64,000 nucleotides of DNA from NCBI RefSeq assembly GCF_011302915.1, contig NZ_CP049872.1:1860001-1924000 (forward strand), given 5' to 3'. Source of the DNA: Thermomonas sp. HDW16 (GTDB lineage: Bacteria; Pseudomonadota; Gammaproteobacteria; Xanthomonadales; Xanthomonadaceae). The notes beneath the pieces were generated by a model that was not told the origin of the DNA, searched no databases, and was given only the letters and a program-made list of their open reading frames with translations. Numbering within the stretch: position 1 is the stretch's first letter; each line of letters opens with the position of its first letter. The translations under genes were made by a program, and so were the position numbers. Positions 45,120-52,917 of the stretch are shown here, piece after piece.

Positions 45120-45373
45120 TGAGCGACGACGGTGGACTCGCCCTGCTTCTGCTCGGTCCGGCCGGTGCCGGCGGCCTGTACTGGATGCTCTATCGCTACT
45201 ACCGCAACACCGACAAGTCGCACGCCTTCGAACGCGAAACCACCGTCGATGCCAAGCCGGTGACCGGCGACGACAGGAAGGTCGATGAAGTGAAGGGCAC
45301 GCGGGAGACGCGGATCGACGGCGACAACGTGGGCGAGTACCGGCGGCGCGTGCAGCGGCTGCAGGGCGACTAG
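45116..45373 (+). CDS. Small membrane-anchored protein of the SPFH operon
   Basis: 85 residues: one N-terminal membrane helix (about 7-28, LALLLLGPAGAGGLYWMLYRYY) and a charged cytoplasmic tail. The ATG overlaps the preceding stop (ATGATGA), so it is translationally coupled and probably a component of the same complex, similar in place to YdjH. No other motif. Confidence 0.72.
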   Translation: MMSDDGGLALLLLGPAGAGGLYWMLYRYYRNTDKSHAFERETTVDAKPVTGDDRKVDEVKGTRETRIDGDNVGEYRRRVQRLQGD

Positions 45374-45384
45374 CGAGCAACCGC

Positions 45385-45957
45385 ATGACCAGCTTCGAGT
45401 TCGTGTTCGGCATGATCTCGGTGATCACTTCGCTGGCGCTGACCCGTCTGATGAGCGGCCTGGTCGGCTTGTATCGGCATGCCGATCGCATCCGCTTCTC
45501 CTGGCGGCATGGCTGCTGGACCGCCATGGCCCTGATGCTGCTGCTGGGCAACTGGGCGGCGTTCTGGGGCATGCGCGGCATCCAGTCATGGAGCGCGCTG
45601 GATGTGCTCACCCCACTGGTGTTCGTCGGCATGCTGTACGCGTTCTGCGACCTGGTCATGCCGGATGAACCGAAAGACGGCGAAAGGCTCGACCTGCGCG
45701 ATTACCACGCCCGGCAAGGACGGCGTTACAAGACACTGCAACTGGCGTTCTCGGTGCTGGCGGTGCTGGTCATCGCGCGTCGCAGCGACAGCGTTGGCGA
45801 CTGGTTAGCCAATTCCGGGTTCGCCCTGGTGGCGGCCGCCTGCAGCCTCATCGCCCTGCGCACCCATCGCGCCTGGCTGGATACCGCAGTGGCAGTGGTG
45901 CTGGTGGCGATGGCACCGGTCTTCCTGTGGATGCACCTGCAGGGGTTGTCTGGTTAG
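45385..45957 (+). CDS. Hypothetical six-helix membrane protein
   Basis: 190 residues with about six membrane helices (residues 4-24, 45-66, 72-92, 120-135, 143-160, 165-184). It follows the SPFH operon by 11 nt and is probably the last gene of that transcript. No known motif. It could also serve the RiPP locus that starts 318 nt downstream, but the spacing makes that less likely. Confidence 0.68.
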   Translation: MTSFEFVFGMISVITSLALTRLMSGLVGLYRHADRIRFSWRHGCWTAMALMLLLGNWAAFWGMRGIQSWSALDVLTPLVFVGMLYAFCDLVMPDEPKDGERLDLRDYHARQGRRYKTLQLAFSVLAVLVIARRSDSVGDWLANSGFALVAAACSLIALRTHRAWLDTAVAVVLVAMAPVFLWMHLQGLSG

Positions 45958-46274
45958 ACCACCCCAAAAAGGTCAATCCCACTCGCCCAGACGCTGTGGT
46001 GGCGCGCATGGCGAATGGCCTATGCAATCGCATTGCGCTCCCAAGATTGCTGCCTGGATGCCATAGGACATCGGCAAGTGCAGGATTTATTCCTGGGATT
46101 CCACAGTCTTTCCGACGGAACCGGGATATGCCTTCTGCCACCGATCTTGATGTCCTTCGCCCCGTAATCGCCTCGTTTCTTCCAATGGGACTGGACAATT
46201 ACCAGGCCCGCGAGGCCGAGGCATTCGCACTTGCCTCGGCGAACGTCCCCACACACCCAACAAGGAGACCGACC
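45958..46274 (+). other. Leader region upstream of the CxxCH precursor gene
   Basis: 317 nt without a convincing gene; in-frame codons upstream of 46275 are open from 45927, but the strong RBS (AAGGAG, 46261-46266) points to ATG 46275. It should hold the promoter of the two-gene MNIO locus. I saw no clear -35/-10 pair. Confidence 0.5.
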
Positions 46275-46514
46275 ATGGGCCGCAAGATCGCAGCCGCCGC
46301 TTACATGCTTACCCCCAACACCGTCAATGTGTCCGTTCCGGCAGGCGTCGCGAACGACCTCAAGCAGATGAACGAGCTCACCAAAAAAATCCTGGGGCGC
46401 CTCGGCTGCCTGGGGTGTCATTCCGGCTACGACATCCGCTTCCTGATCGAGCGCGATTTCCGGGTCAACCCGCAGCTCGAAATCGAAGGCTTCAACGCAC
46501 GGTTCGGCTTCTGA
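46275..46514 (+). CDS. Precursor-like peptide with CxxCH motif (79 aa)
   Basis: 79 residues, no signal peptide. The first ~40 residues form a plausible leader (GRKIAAAAYMLTPNTVNVSV, ...QMNELTKKILGRLG). The Cys-bearing core is GCLGCHSGYD with Cys 45 and 48 and His 49; a 26-residue charged/aromatic tail follows. It lies 11 nt before a DUF692/MNIO gene, the place where substrates of MNIO enzymes are normally encoded. Precursor family not recognised; it is not DUF2282/bufferin-like. Perfect RBS. Confidence 0.75.
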   Translation: MGRKIAAAAYMLTPNTVNVSVPAGVANDLKQMNELTKKILGRLGCLGCHSGYDIRFLIERDFRVNPQLEIEGFNARFGF

Positions 46515-46525
46515 CCCGATCCGCC

Positions 46526-48022
46526 GTGAACGTCCACCATTTGCCTGGTCTAGGCGTCGGGCTCGTTCTCTGGCCTGCCTTGCTGCCATTGCTGTCGGAC
46601 GGCGGCAGTGGCATCGACGTGGTCGAGATCGAGCCCGAATTCTTCTGGTTCGAAACCGGTGATCCGCGCGAGCCGATGCGCCTTGACACCGGCATCCTGC
46701 AGCAGCTGGCGCAACTGCCCCAACACAAGCTTGTCCATGGTGTGGCCGCGCCTATCGGCGGCACGCTGGGGCCACAAGCATGCCAATTGCAGCTCATGCG
46801 TGACGTGGTGGAAACCCTGCGCGCACCGTGGGCCAGTGAACACCTGAGCTTCAACGCCATCCCGTCCGGTGAGTCACGCATGGATTCCGGCTTCCTGTTG
46901 CCGCCGCTGCAGACTGCGGAAGGCGCGACGCAAGCCGCGCGCAACATCGTCGCGATGCGCCAACAGCTGCAACTGCCCGTTGCGGTGGAGAACAACGTCA
47001 ACTACCTGCGCCCGTTGCCGGGCGAATTGAGCGATGGCGATTTCATCACCCAGGTCGTGCAAGCGGCCGACTGCGGCCTGCTGCTGGACCTGCACAACCT
47101 CTGGGTCAACGAAAAGAACGGCCGTCAACCCGCGCGCGAAGTGTTGGCGCAACTGCCGCTGGATCGCGTCTGGGAAGTCCACCTGGCGGGTGGCTCCCAA
47201 CATCGTGGCTACTGGCTGGATGCGCACAGTGGCCTGGTCAACGACGAGGTGATGGCGCTTGCCGCCGAAACGGTGCCGGACCTGCCCAACCTGCGCGCCA
47301 TCATCTTCGAAATGCTTCCCGACTATCTGCCGCAAGTCGGACTGGATCAGGTGCGGCTCCAGATCGAGCGGCTGCATCGGCTGTGGGCTTTGCGACGCCC
47401 GCGCGTGTCATCACCGCGCGCACCCAGTATTGAAGCGTCGCAGTACAACGACGCCACGCGCGCCGTTCCCACGCCGGCGGCATGGGAGCAGGCCTTGGGC
47501 ACGCTCGTCTCAGGCCGGCCTTCAGGGTTGAACGCCAATGCACCGTTCCCCGCGGACGAGCCGGGCGTGGCGATCTTGCGCGAGCTGGCGCGAAACGCGC
47601 GTGCCGGCCAGATCGCAAGCGCAGCGAAGCTCACCACCCGCCTGCTGCTGGCGCACGGAGGTGAAGCCGCGTTCAACGCCGCCTTCGATCCATATGTCGC
47701 GCGGCATGCGCCACGGCAGTTCGCCAGCAGCGAGGCACTGGCTTTCCTCGACGACATACAAGGCACGGCGCTGTCCATTCCCCACCTGCTCGAGGTCGCC
47801 AGGTTCGAAAGCGCTGTCATCCGCTCCGCCCTGTCCCGCGACGAACGCATGACCCTGTTCGAAACCGATCCGTTGCCGCTACTCGCTGCCCTCGCCGAGG
47901 GGCGCCCGCCCGCACGGGCCTATGATGCCATCCCCCACCGCGTCACCCTGCGCAATGGTGCGGTTACCCGCATGCAACGCGTGGCCCTGCGGAATGGTGC
48001 CAGGGACAAGTCGCACGCCTGA
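46526..48022 (+). CDS. MNIO (DUF692) oxidative enzyme with fused HvfC/BufC-like C-terminal domain
   Basis: 498 residues. The N-terminal ~285 residues form a DUF692 TIM barrel, the MbnB/TglH/HvfB family of multinuclear non-haem iron enzymes that oxidise Cys or Asp residues of RiPP precursors. Likely metal ligands: H71 (HGV), E105-H106 (SEH), E155-N156, D188/H190, H219 (EVHL), D232/H234 and E262. The C-terminal part (about 310-498) resembles the separate partner proteins (HvfC/MbnC type; IPHLLEVARFESAVIRSA). Start GTG 46526, coupled to the precursor gene. Confidence 0.85.
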   Translation: MNVHHLPGLGVGLVLWPALLPLLSDGGSGIDVVEIEPEFFWFETGDPREPMRLDTGILQQLAQLPQHKLVHGVAAPIGGTLGPQACQLQLMRDVVETLRAPWASEHLSFNAIPSGESRMDSGFLLPPLQTAEGATQAARNIVAMRQQLQLPVAVENNVNYLRPLPGELSDGDFITQVVQAADCGLLLDLHNLWVNEKNGRQPAREVLAQLPLDRVWEVHLAGGSQHRGYWLDAHSGLVNDEVMALAAETVPDLPNLRAIIFEMLPDYLPQVGLDQVRLQIERLHRLWALRRPRVSSPRAPSIEASQYNDATRAVPTPAAWEQALGTLVSGRPSGLNANAPFPADEPGVAILRELARNARAGQIASAAKLTTRLLLAHGGEAAFNAAFDPYVARHAPRQFASSEALAFLDDIQGTALSIPHLLEVARFESAVIRSALSRDERMTLFETDPLPLLAALAEGRPPARAYDAIPHRVTLRNGAVTRMQRVALRNGARDKSHA

Positions 48023-48058
48023 CTCTCCCCCCGCCCTTTTGTGTACTGCCGCTTTTTC

Positions 48059-48343
48059 TCAATCGTGATTTTCCAGGTTTCGCGCGGCTTGCGCCGCCGC
48101 TGCCTGCAACACGCCTGCGTAGACCTTGCGGGTCCGCTCTGTCTCACGGGCGGCACTCTCCAGCCCCTGAGCATAGGCTGAGAGCAAGTCCCGGGCGTTG
48201 TATTGGTGAGCGAGGTCTTCGATCGTCTTTGCAATGGCATCCCGCACGTGCCAATCAACGTTGACGCCTGCCTCGGCCTGCTTGGCGAGATCAATGACCT
48301 TCAGGAGATGTGGCGTGACTAGACCTACGATCGTGACCTTCAC
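48059..48343 (-). CDS. Hypothetical helical protein (94 aa)
   Basis: 94 residues, all-helical and Ala-rich, with a Val/Ile-rich start (MKVTIVGLVTPHLLKVIDLA) and no recognised motif. It reads leftward, convergent with the MNIO gene (stops 36 nt apart). It may be real or accessory; nothing ties it to its neighbours. Confidence 0.5.
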   Translation of the reverse strand: MKVTIVGLVTPHLLKVIDLAKQAEAGVNVDWHVRDAIAKTIEDLAHQYNARDLLSAYAQGLESAARETERTRKVYAGVLQAAAAQAARNLENHD

Positions 48344-48421
48344 TTGCTCGACCTGATGTGCATGGAACCGGGAAGATAACGCGATGCGGCGTTAAGGGCA
48401 CGTGACTTAACAAGAACCTTA

Positions 48422-48819
48422 TGGAAGGGCCGCTACAAGGCCTGCCTCGTCGGGGATGCAGATCACCTGCTGCGTTGCGTGCGTTATATCGACCTCAACC
48501 CGGTACGCGCGCGCATGACGGACGATCCCGCCGCGTTTTCATGGCCCAGTTGCGCCGGTCTCTGCGGCCTACGCGAAGATCCGTTGCTGGCACTTCACCC
48601 CACCCAGCGCATGCTCGGTGGCAACGCGGCGAGGCCTATCGCGCCCTGCTTGCCTAAGCGCTCAATGAGGAACACCTAGCCGCCATCCGCGCCTACCTGC
48701 AGCAGCAACGCGCCTACGGCCGCGACGACTTCCGCGCGATGGTCGAAGCCAAGACGCAAAGATTTGCCAGCGTGCGCGCGGCGTATCGGCCGACCAAATC
48801 AATGACCGCGACGGGGTAA
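48422..48819 (+). pseudogene. Remnant of a RAYT (REP-associated tyrosine transposase) gene
   Basis: Translation gives WKGRYKACLV, CVRYIDLNPVRARM and, in another frame, AIRAYLQQQRAYGRDDFRAM, all matching the intact RAYT at 50923-51621. The N-terminal half with the HUH motif is missing, a frameshift separates the two parts, and there is an in-frame stop before the second block. It ends at TAA 48817-48819 inside a repeat shared with 51731-51743. No longer functional. Confidence 0.82.
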
Positions 48820-48820
48820 G

Positions 48821-48833
48821 TGAACCTGACCCC
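48821..48833 (+). repeat. RAYT-associated short repeat, copy 1
   Basis: TGAACCTGACCCC directly after the stop of the RAYT remnant; the same 13 nt recur at 51731-51743 next to the intact RAYT. Similar sequences follow RAYT genes in many gammaproteobacteria. Confidence 0.6.
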
Positions 48834-48981
48834 ATTTTGACCCACCCCGTTTTGACCCAGGCCTGCACATCGGTCGACCAGATCAGCCAGTGAATCCGGC
48901 CCCATTTGCTGCTGAGTCGTCGCAAGGAGGCAGGAACGATATGATCCCGCGAATTCCCGATTTCCACAGAGGAGCATCGCG

Positions 48982-49869
48982 ATGCCACGTCCTTCGCTTC
49001 ACGCAGTGGCCCCTGCCTTGTCTGGCTTAGTGGCATTGGGCCTTTGCGGCGCCGGGTTGACCGGATGCAGCTCCGTTCTTTCGGACAGTTCCGCAGCACC
49101 GGCGCAGGCAGCCTCCGCGCCAACCGCAGTGCCCGCAGGCTGGGAAGGGATGCCTGCCGGATACCTGGGCAACAACCTGCCGGACAGCCTGTTGCTGCTA
49201 CCCCCGCCGCCAGCGGAAAACAGCGCCGGCTTCAGCCACGACCAGGCCGTGCACGACGCAGCGCAGGCACTCAAGGGAACCGCGCGCTACACCCTGGCGA
49301 CCGCCGATGCCAACTTGCACCTGCCGCATGCCACCACCGCCTTCGAATGTGCGTTGGGCGTACCGATCACGCAGGCCGATACCCCCCGTCTCTATCAGCT
49401 GATGCAACGGGTGATGGTCGATGCCGGCCTTGGAACCTACACGGCGAAGAATCACTACAAGCGCATCCGCCCGTTCGTCCACTACAACGAACATACCTGC
49501 CTTGCTGCGGACGAGGCCGCACTGCGCGGCGACGGCTCTTATCCCTCCGGACACACATCGCTCGGCTGGGCATGGAGCCTGGTGCTGACCGATCTTTCGC
49601 CGGAGCGCGCCAACGCGTTGCTGGCGCGCGGACGCGCATTCGGCGAGAGCCGCCTGGTATGCAATGCGCACTGGCAGAGCGACGTACTTGAAGGCCGCAC
49701 GATAGGCGCCGGCGTGGTGGCGCAGCTTCAATCCAACCCGACCTTCCAGGCGGACATGCAAGCAGCCCGCAAGGAAATCGCCGCACAGCGCACTTCAGGC
49801 AAATCCCCGGGCGTCGACTGCGCGGCTGAAGCGAAAGCACTGGCGATCAAGATTCCGGGCGTGCTTTAG
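48982..49869 (+). CDS. Class A non-specific acid phosphatase (PhoN-like), lipoprotein
   Basis: 295 residues. A signal ending in the lipobox LTGC (Cys about 29) suggests membrane anchoring. The PAP2/PhoN signature is complete: KNHYKRIRP (KX6RP), PSGHTS, and SRLVCNAHWQSD (SRX5HX3D), the vanadium-haloperoxidase-like active site. It hydrolyses phosphomonoesters in the periplasm. RBS GAGGAG before ATG 48982. Confidence 0.92.
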   Translation: MPRPSLHAVAPALSGLVALGLCGAGLTGCSSVLSDSSAAPAQAASAPTAVPAGWEGMPAGYLGNNLPDSLLLLPPPPAENSAGFSHDQAVHDAAQALKGTARYTLATADANLHLPHATTAFECALGVPITQADTPRLYQLMQRVMVDAGLGTYTAKNHYKRIRPFVHYNEHTCLAADEAALRGDGSYPSGHTSLGWAWSLVLTDLSPERANALLARGRAFGESRLVCNAHWQSDVLEGRTIGAGVVAQLQSNPTFQADMQAARKEIAAQRTSGKSPGVDCAAEAKALAIKIPGVL

Positions 49870-49875
49870 CCGCGT

Positions 49876-49893
49876 AAATGGTGTCAGGGACAA
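49876..49893 (+). repeat. RAYT-type repeat, direct copy
   Basis: AAATGGTGTCAGGGACAA, identical over 18 nt to 50915-50932; the two direct copies bracket the CPBP protease gene. The 14-nt core recurs inverted at 51688-51701 and twice inside icmF. Confidence 0.85.
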
Positions 49894-49900
49894 TTTCGCT

Positions 49901-50812
49901 TCAGGCGTGCCGCTTGCCGTCGGTCGCGGCCCGTCGCTCCCTGTGAATCGCCATCCATGCGATGGCGAGGATGAAGAACACGCTGCACAGCACGCTGCCT
50001 TCTGGACCCTGGGCGCCGCCGGTCAGCACATCGCCACCATGCGGACGCAACGCCACCAGCAGTGCGGGAAGGTGCGTGTCGATGCCGGTCACCGGCAACT
50101 CGAAACCGGTGGCGAGCAGCCAGTTCCAGCCCGCGTGCCAACCCATCGCGCCCCACACGTTGCCGGTGCGCAGCACCAAAGCGCAGGCGAACAATGAGAA
50201 CAGCACCGAACTCGCCACGACGCGAAGCGGCTGTTGCGGGCTGTAGTGCAGCAAGGCGAACGTGAGCGATACCAGCAGCACCGCCACCACCACGTTGGAC
50301 CTGCGCGCCAGCGTGGACAGCAGCCAACCGCGGAAGATGATTTCCTCCACGCTGGACTGGAACGCGAACGCCGGCAGCAGCAGGGCGATCTGCAGCAAGC
50401 CAGACGGGGATCGCCAAGCCGGCCCGATGCCTGTGGCCTGCATCCCGCCCGCGGCCCAGATCGCGCACACCACAAGCATGATCGTCGCGAAGCCGATCCC
50501 CAGTCCGCACAGGAACATCTTCTGCGGCTTCGTCCCCACCAGGCCGATGCTCGCAAGCGAACGCCGCTCGACCCATCGCACCCACGCCAGCACGGCCAGC
50601 AAGGTGGGCGCGAAGCCGATCCACAGCAGCGCGTGCAAGCCGGCAAGGCCTACCGGGTCGCCACCGGGCGTGGACCACCCGCGCGCCTGCATCCAGCCAT
50701 CCATCGCGACCACCGGCACCGCGTTGAACAGCACCAGCAGGATGGGCGACAACCAGACCCACGGCAGCCAGCCACGGGCCGGGTCTTGCGAGAACAGGGC
50801 GACACGGGACAT
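49901..50812 (-). CDS. CPBP-family intramembrane glutamic protease
   Basis: 303 residues with about eight membrane helices. The CPBP/Abi motifs are EEIIFR at 156-161, His 189 in LLHYSP, and HAGWNWL near 230. Such proteins cleave prenylated or membrane substrates or give immunity to bacteriocins. The frame was chosen over another long overlapping frame because only this one has these motifs and the helix pattern. Direct repeats flank the gene, and a RAYT lies next to it. Confidence 0.88.
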   Translation of the reverse strand: MSRVALFSQDPARGWLPWVWLSPILLVLFNAVPVVAMDGWMQARGWSTPGGDPVGLAGLHALLWIGFAPTLLAVLAWVRWVERRSLASIGLVGTKPQKMFLCGLGIGFATIMLVVCAIWAAGGMQATGIGPAWRSPSGLLQIALLLPAFAFQSSVEEIIFRGWLLSTLARRSNVVVAVLLVSLTFALLHYSPQQPLRVVASSVLFSLFACALVLRTGNVWGAMGWHAGWNWLLATGFELPVTGIDTHLPALLVALRPHGGDVLTGGAQGPEGSVLCSVFFILAIAWMAIHRERRAATDGKRHA

Positions 50813-50914
50813 GCACGGCTCCGGTTCGGTGCCCTACGGCGCCCGATACGGCACCTTCCTGTCCGCACGGGATCGCAGCAACCGCTTTGCGACGAACCCC
50901 CGGAAAACCGGATC

Positions 50915-50932
50915 AAATGGTGTCAGGGACAA
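50915..50932 (+). repeat. RAYT-type repeat at the 3' end of the transposase gene
   Basis: AAATGGTGTCAGGGACAA; the complementary strand supplies the TGA stop of the leftward RAYT gene. Pairs as an inverted repeat with 51688-51701. Confidence 0.85.
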
Positions 50933-51621
50933 AATGGCTTCAGCGGTGGTCGCCCAGGCGGGCGCGCCGTCGCGAACCGCCCGGTGCGCGCCTCGACCCA
51001 CGCGCGGAACCGATCTGTTCCCAATGCCCGCTGCTGCTGCAGGTAGCGCCGGATCTCGGCCAGCATGTCGTCCGGCAGGGCTTCGTCGAACAGCGCGCGA
51101 TAGGCGGCAGCACGCGACGCGGGATCGACGCCAAGGGCCAAGTAGCAAGGATGCGCGCGCAGCAGCGGGTCGTACGCCCCGGCAGCATTCGCCCGATGGC
51201 TGGACCATAGGTGCTCTGCGGGCTCAGCCACCATCCATGCACGCACCGGATTGAGTTCGATGTAGCGGCTGCAGGCGAGGAAATAGCCGTCCGACGCCAC
51301 AAGGCAGGCCTTGTAGCGCCCTTCCCACAAGGTGCCGGTGCGTCCATGCCGGTGGTTGAACAGTCCGGCGTAGTGACGCGCGAAGGTGTGCATCAGCCGC
51401 GACACCGCGCCCGCCTCGACTGGCGTCATCAACAGATGCACGTGGTTGTCCATCAGCACATAGGCATGCAGTTGGCAGCCGAACCGGGGCAACGCCTCCA
51501 CCAGGCACTGCAGGTACCGTTGGCGGTCCTCGTCGTCGAGGAAGCAAGGAAACCGGTTGTTGCCTCGTTGCACGATGTGCTGCGGGATGCCGGGGAGATC
51601 GGGACGAGGCAAGCGGGCCAT
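50923..51621 (-). mobile_element. REP-associated tyrosine transposase (RAYT, IS200-like Y1)
   Basis: 232 residues. HUH nuclease motif MDNHVHLLM and the catalytic Tyr in CSRYIELNP; the C-terminal ends in a basic Pro/Arg stretch. RAYTs are single-copy domesticated relatives of IS200/IS605 transposases that mobilise or use short palindromic repeats. The ATG at 51621 has RBS GGGGAGG; a Met eight codons upstream is possible. Inverted copies of the repeat GGTGTCAGGGACAA flank the gene. Confidence 0.92.
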
Positions 51622-51687
51622 GCCAACAGCCTCCCCGACGGGCATGGCCTCAGGCGATCAGCACAACCCGCGACCCAATGTCAGAAA

Positions 51688-51701
51688 TTGTCCCTGACAC
51701 C
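51688..51701 (-). repeat. RAYT-type repeat upstream of the transposase gene
   Basis: TTGTCCCTGACACC, the inverted form of the core in 49876-49893 and 50915-50932. With 50915-50932 it forms a terminal inverted repeat around the RAYT. Confidence 0.8.
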
Positions 51702-51730
51702 TTTTATACACCTTTTTTGGACACCTTTTT

Positions 51731-51743
51731 TGAACCTGACCCC
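51731..51743 (+). repeat. RAYT-associated short repeat, copy 2
   Basis: TGAACCTGACCCC, identical to 48821-48833. It lies between the RAYT and the chaperone gene of the TAC operon and marks the edge of the lower-GC island. Confidence 0.6.
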
Positions 51744-51755
51744 CTTTTGCCCCGT

Positions 51756-52343
51756 CTACTCGGACCCCTTTTCGAGCTCCACCTCGAACTGGTCGCCGTC
51801 AGTTCTGAGGGACCTCGTGATCCTCACATTCTTTCTACGATATTTCGTTTGCCCAGCATAAAGCGGCACAGATGGAACTGGGAGCTCGGCCCTCTTAAGG
51901 GTGTCAAACACATGTTGCCGCCAGAAAGGCCAAACATTGTGTATGCAGTTGAAGCTCACAAACTTATCGAAGATTTCTTGCGTCGGCTCATCAAGCATGA
52001 AGTAGTCGGCGCAGAAGGTAGCTTCAAGTGTGTAGATCGGATCTATCTCGTCATCATCATTTGGCCGAACCATCCGAGTGCCCAGCTTGACAAGAATACG
52101 CAGCAGTATCTGTCTCTTCTCGGCCTCGCCCTCAAGCTCAACCTCGTACATCTCAGGCTCGACACTCCTGAACGTCTGAGTCGCACATTTTTCTTTTGTA
52201 TCTTCGCCCCAGCGAAATTCACGGTGACGACGGAGCGATGCCTCCCAAAGAGAGACATCATTTAAGTGAAAATAGCGAGTCGGATCGGCCTTTTGAGTGT
52301 CAGTGGCAGGCGCTATGGTCTCTTTTGACGTCTTCTTAGCCAT
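51756..52343 (-). CDS. mqsC: SecB-like chaperone of a toxin-antitoxin-chaperone operon
   Basis: 195 residues. The middle part has the SecB fold signature: YEVELEGEAEK..., IYTLEATFCADYFM, then FVSFNCIHNVWPFWRQHVFDTLKRAELPVPSVPL. Solitary SecB-like proteins of this type stabilise the antitoxin of TAC systems. It overlaps the mqsA stop by 8 nt and has no RBS of its own, so it is translated by coupling. An N-terminal extension of about 25 residues is not in E. coli SecB (155 aa). Confidence 0.85.
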   Translation of the reverse strand: MAKKTSKETIAPATDTQKADPTRYFHLNDVSLWEASLRRHREFRWGEDTKEKCATQTFRSVEPEMYEVELEGEAEKRQILLRILVKLGTRMVRPNDDDEIDPIYTLEATFCADYFMLDEPTQEIFDKFVSFNCIHNVWPFWRQHVFDTLKRAELPVPSVPLYAGQTKYRRKNVRITRSLRTDGDQFEVELEKGSE

Positions 52344-52917
52344 ATGCAACTTCGCAAGTTTCCCAGCGATCTGAGTTTGCTGCCGAAGAGTGAATCTTGA
52401 CGCCAGAATGCGAAATTGCGGCCGCACTCACTTTGCTCTTTAGCGGTGCACACGAAGATGGAATCGTCTTCCAACTCGGGGCGCTATCCAGCCGAACTCT
52501 TGCGAGCTCTGTAAGCACCTCCCTCGCCTCCTCGCTTTCACTAAAGACCCTCATTAGAAGATCCATAGATTTGCTATGGATAACTTCACCACGCTCATAC
52601 TTTGAGAAAGCATTTGCACCACCCCCGAATAGCTGAGATGCGATGCTTTGAGTGATGCTCCACTCCTTCCGAAATGCTTCAATCTTTCCACACGACCAAA
52701 GGCCAAGCCTTGCCTTTTTCGCATCCGCGTAAGCCAATTCGTTTTGCTTCGCCTGAACAGGAAGCACAACTTTTTCACCACATTCCGAACACTCGGAATA
52801 GCGAACGTTCGAAACGCGTAGGGGCGCACCCTCGAACTGAATGGTCTTGTCACCCACGCGCGAGGCTAGCGTGCCGATCTCACAAGCTGGGCAAAGGTTA
52901 GTCATCTGGGGACTCAT
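52336..52917 (-). CDS. mqsA: MqsA-family antitoxin with C-terminal extension
   Basis: 193 residues. The N-terminal zinc domain has Cys 9/12 and Cys 43/46 (CPAC, CSEC). The HTH domain with QLFGGGANAFSKYERGE (E. coli MqsA: IFGGGVNAFSRYEKGN) binds DNA. Residues about 140-193 are an extra tail absent from E. coli MqsA (131 aa); in TAC systems such tails are the chaperone-addiction (ChAD) region that binds the SecB-like protein. Starts directly after the mqsR stop. Confidence 0.9.
   Translation of the reverse strand: MSPQMTNLCPACEIGTLASRVGDKTIQFEGAPLRVSNVRYSECSECGEKVVLPVQAKQNELAYADAKKARLGLWSCGKIEAFRKEWSITQSIASQLFGGGANAFSKYERGEVIHSKSMDLLMRVFSESEEAREVLTELARVRLDSAPSWKTIPSSCAPLKSKVSAAAISHSGVKIHSSAANSDRWETCEVAYG

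Noticed and set aside
43026..45659. Long open frame (877 codons) on the - strand opposite the SPFH and zinc-ribbon genes
   Set aside because: Spans two well-supported genes on the + strand; no recognisable domain.
46128..46274. Upstream in-frame start for the CxxCH peptide
   Set aside because: No RBS near the earlier Met; AAGGAG with ideal spacing precedes the Met at 46275.
49884..50816. Second long - strand frame overlapping the CPBP gene
   Set aside because: Product is Arg/Ala/Gly-rich with no membrane pattern; the other frame has EEIIFR and HAGWN motifs.
51678..52265. 195-codon + strand frame opposite the SecB-like gene
   Set aside because: The - strand frame matches SecB and is coupled to mqsA; the + strand product has no domain.
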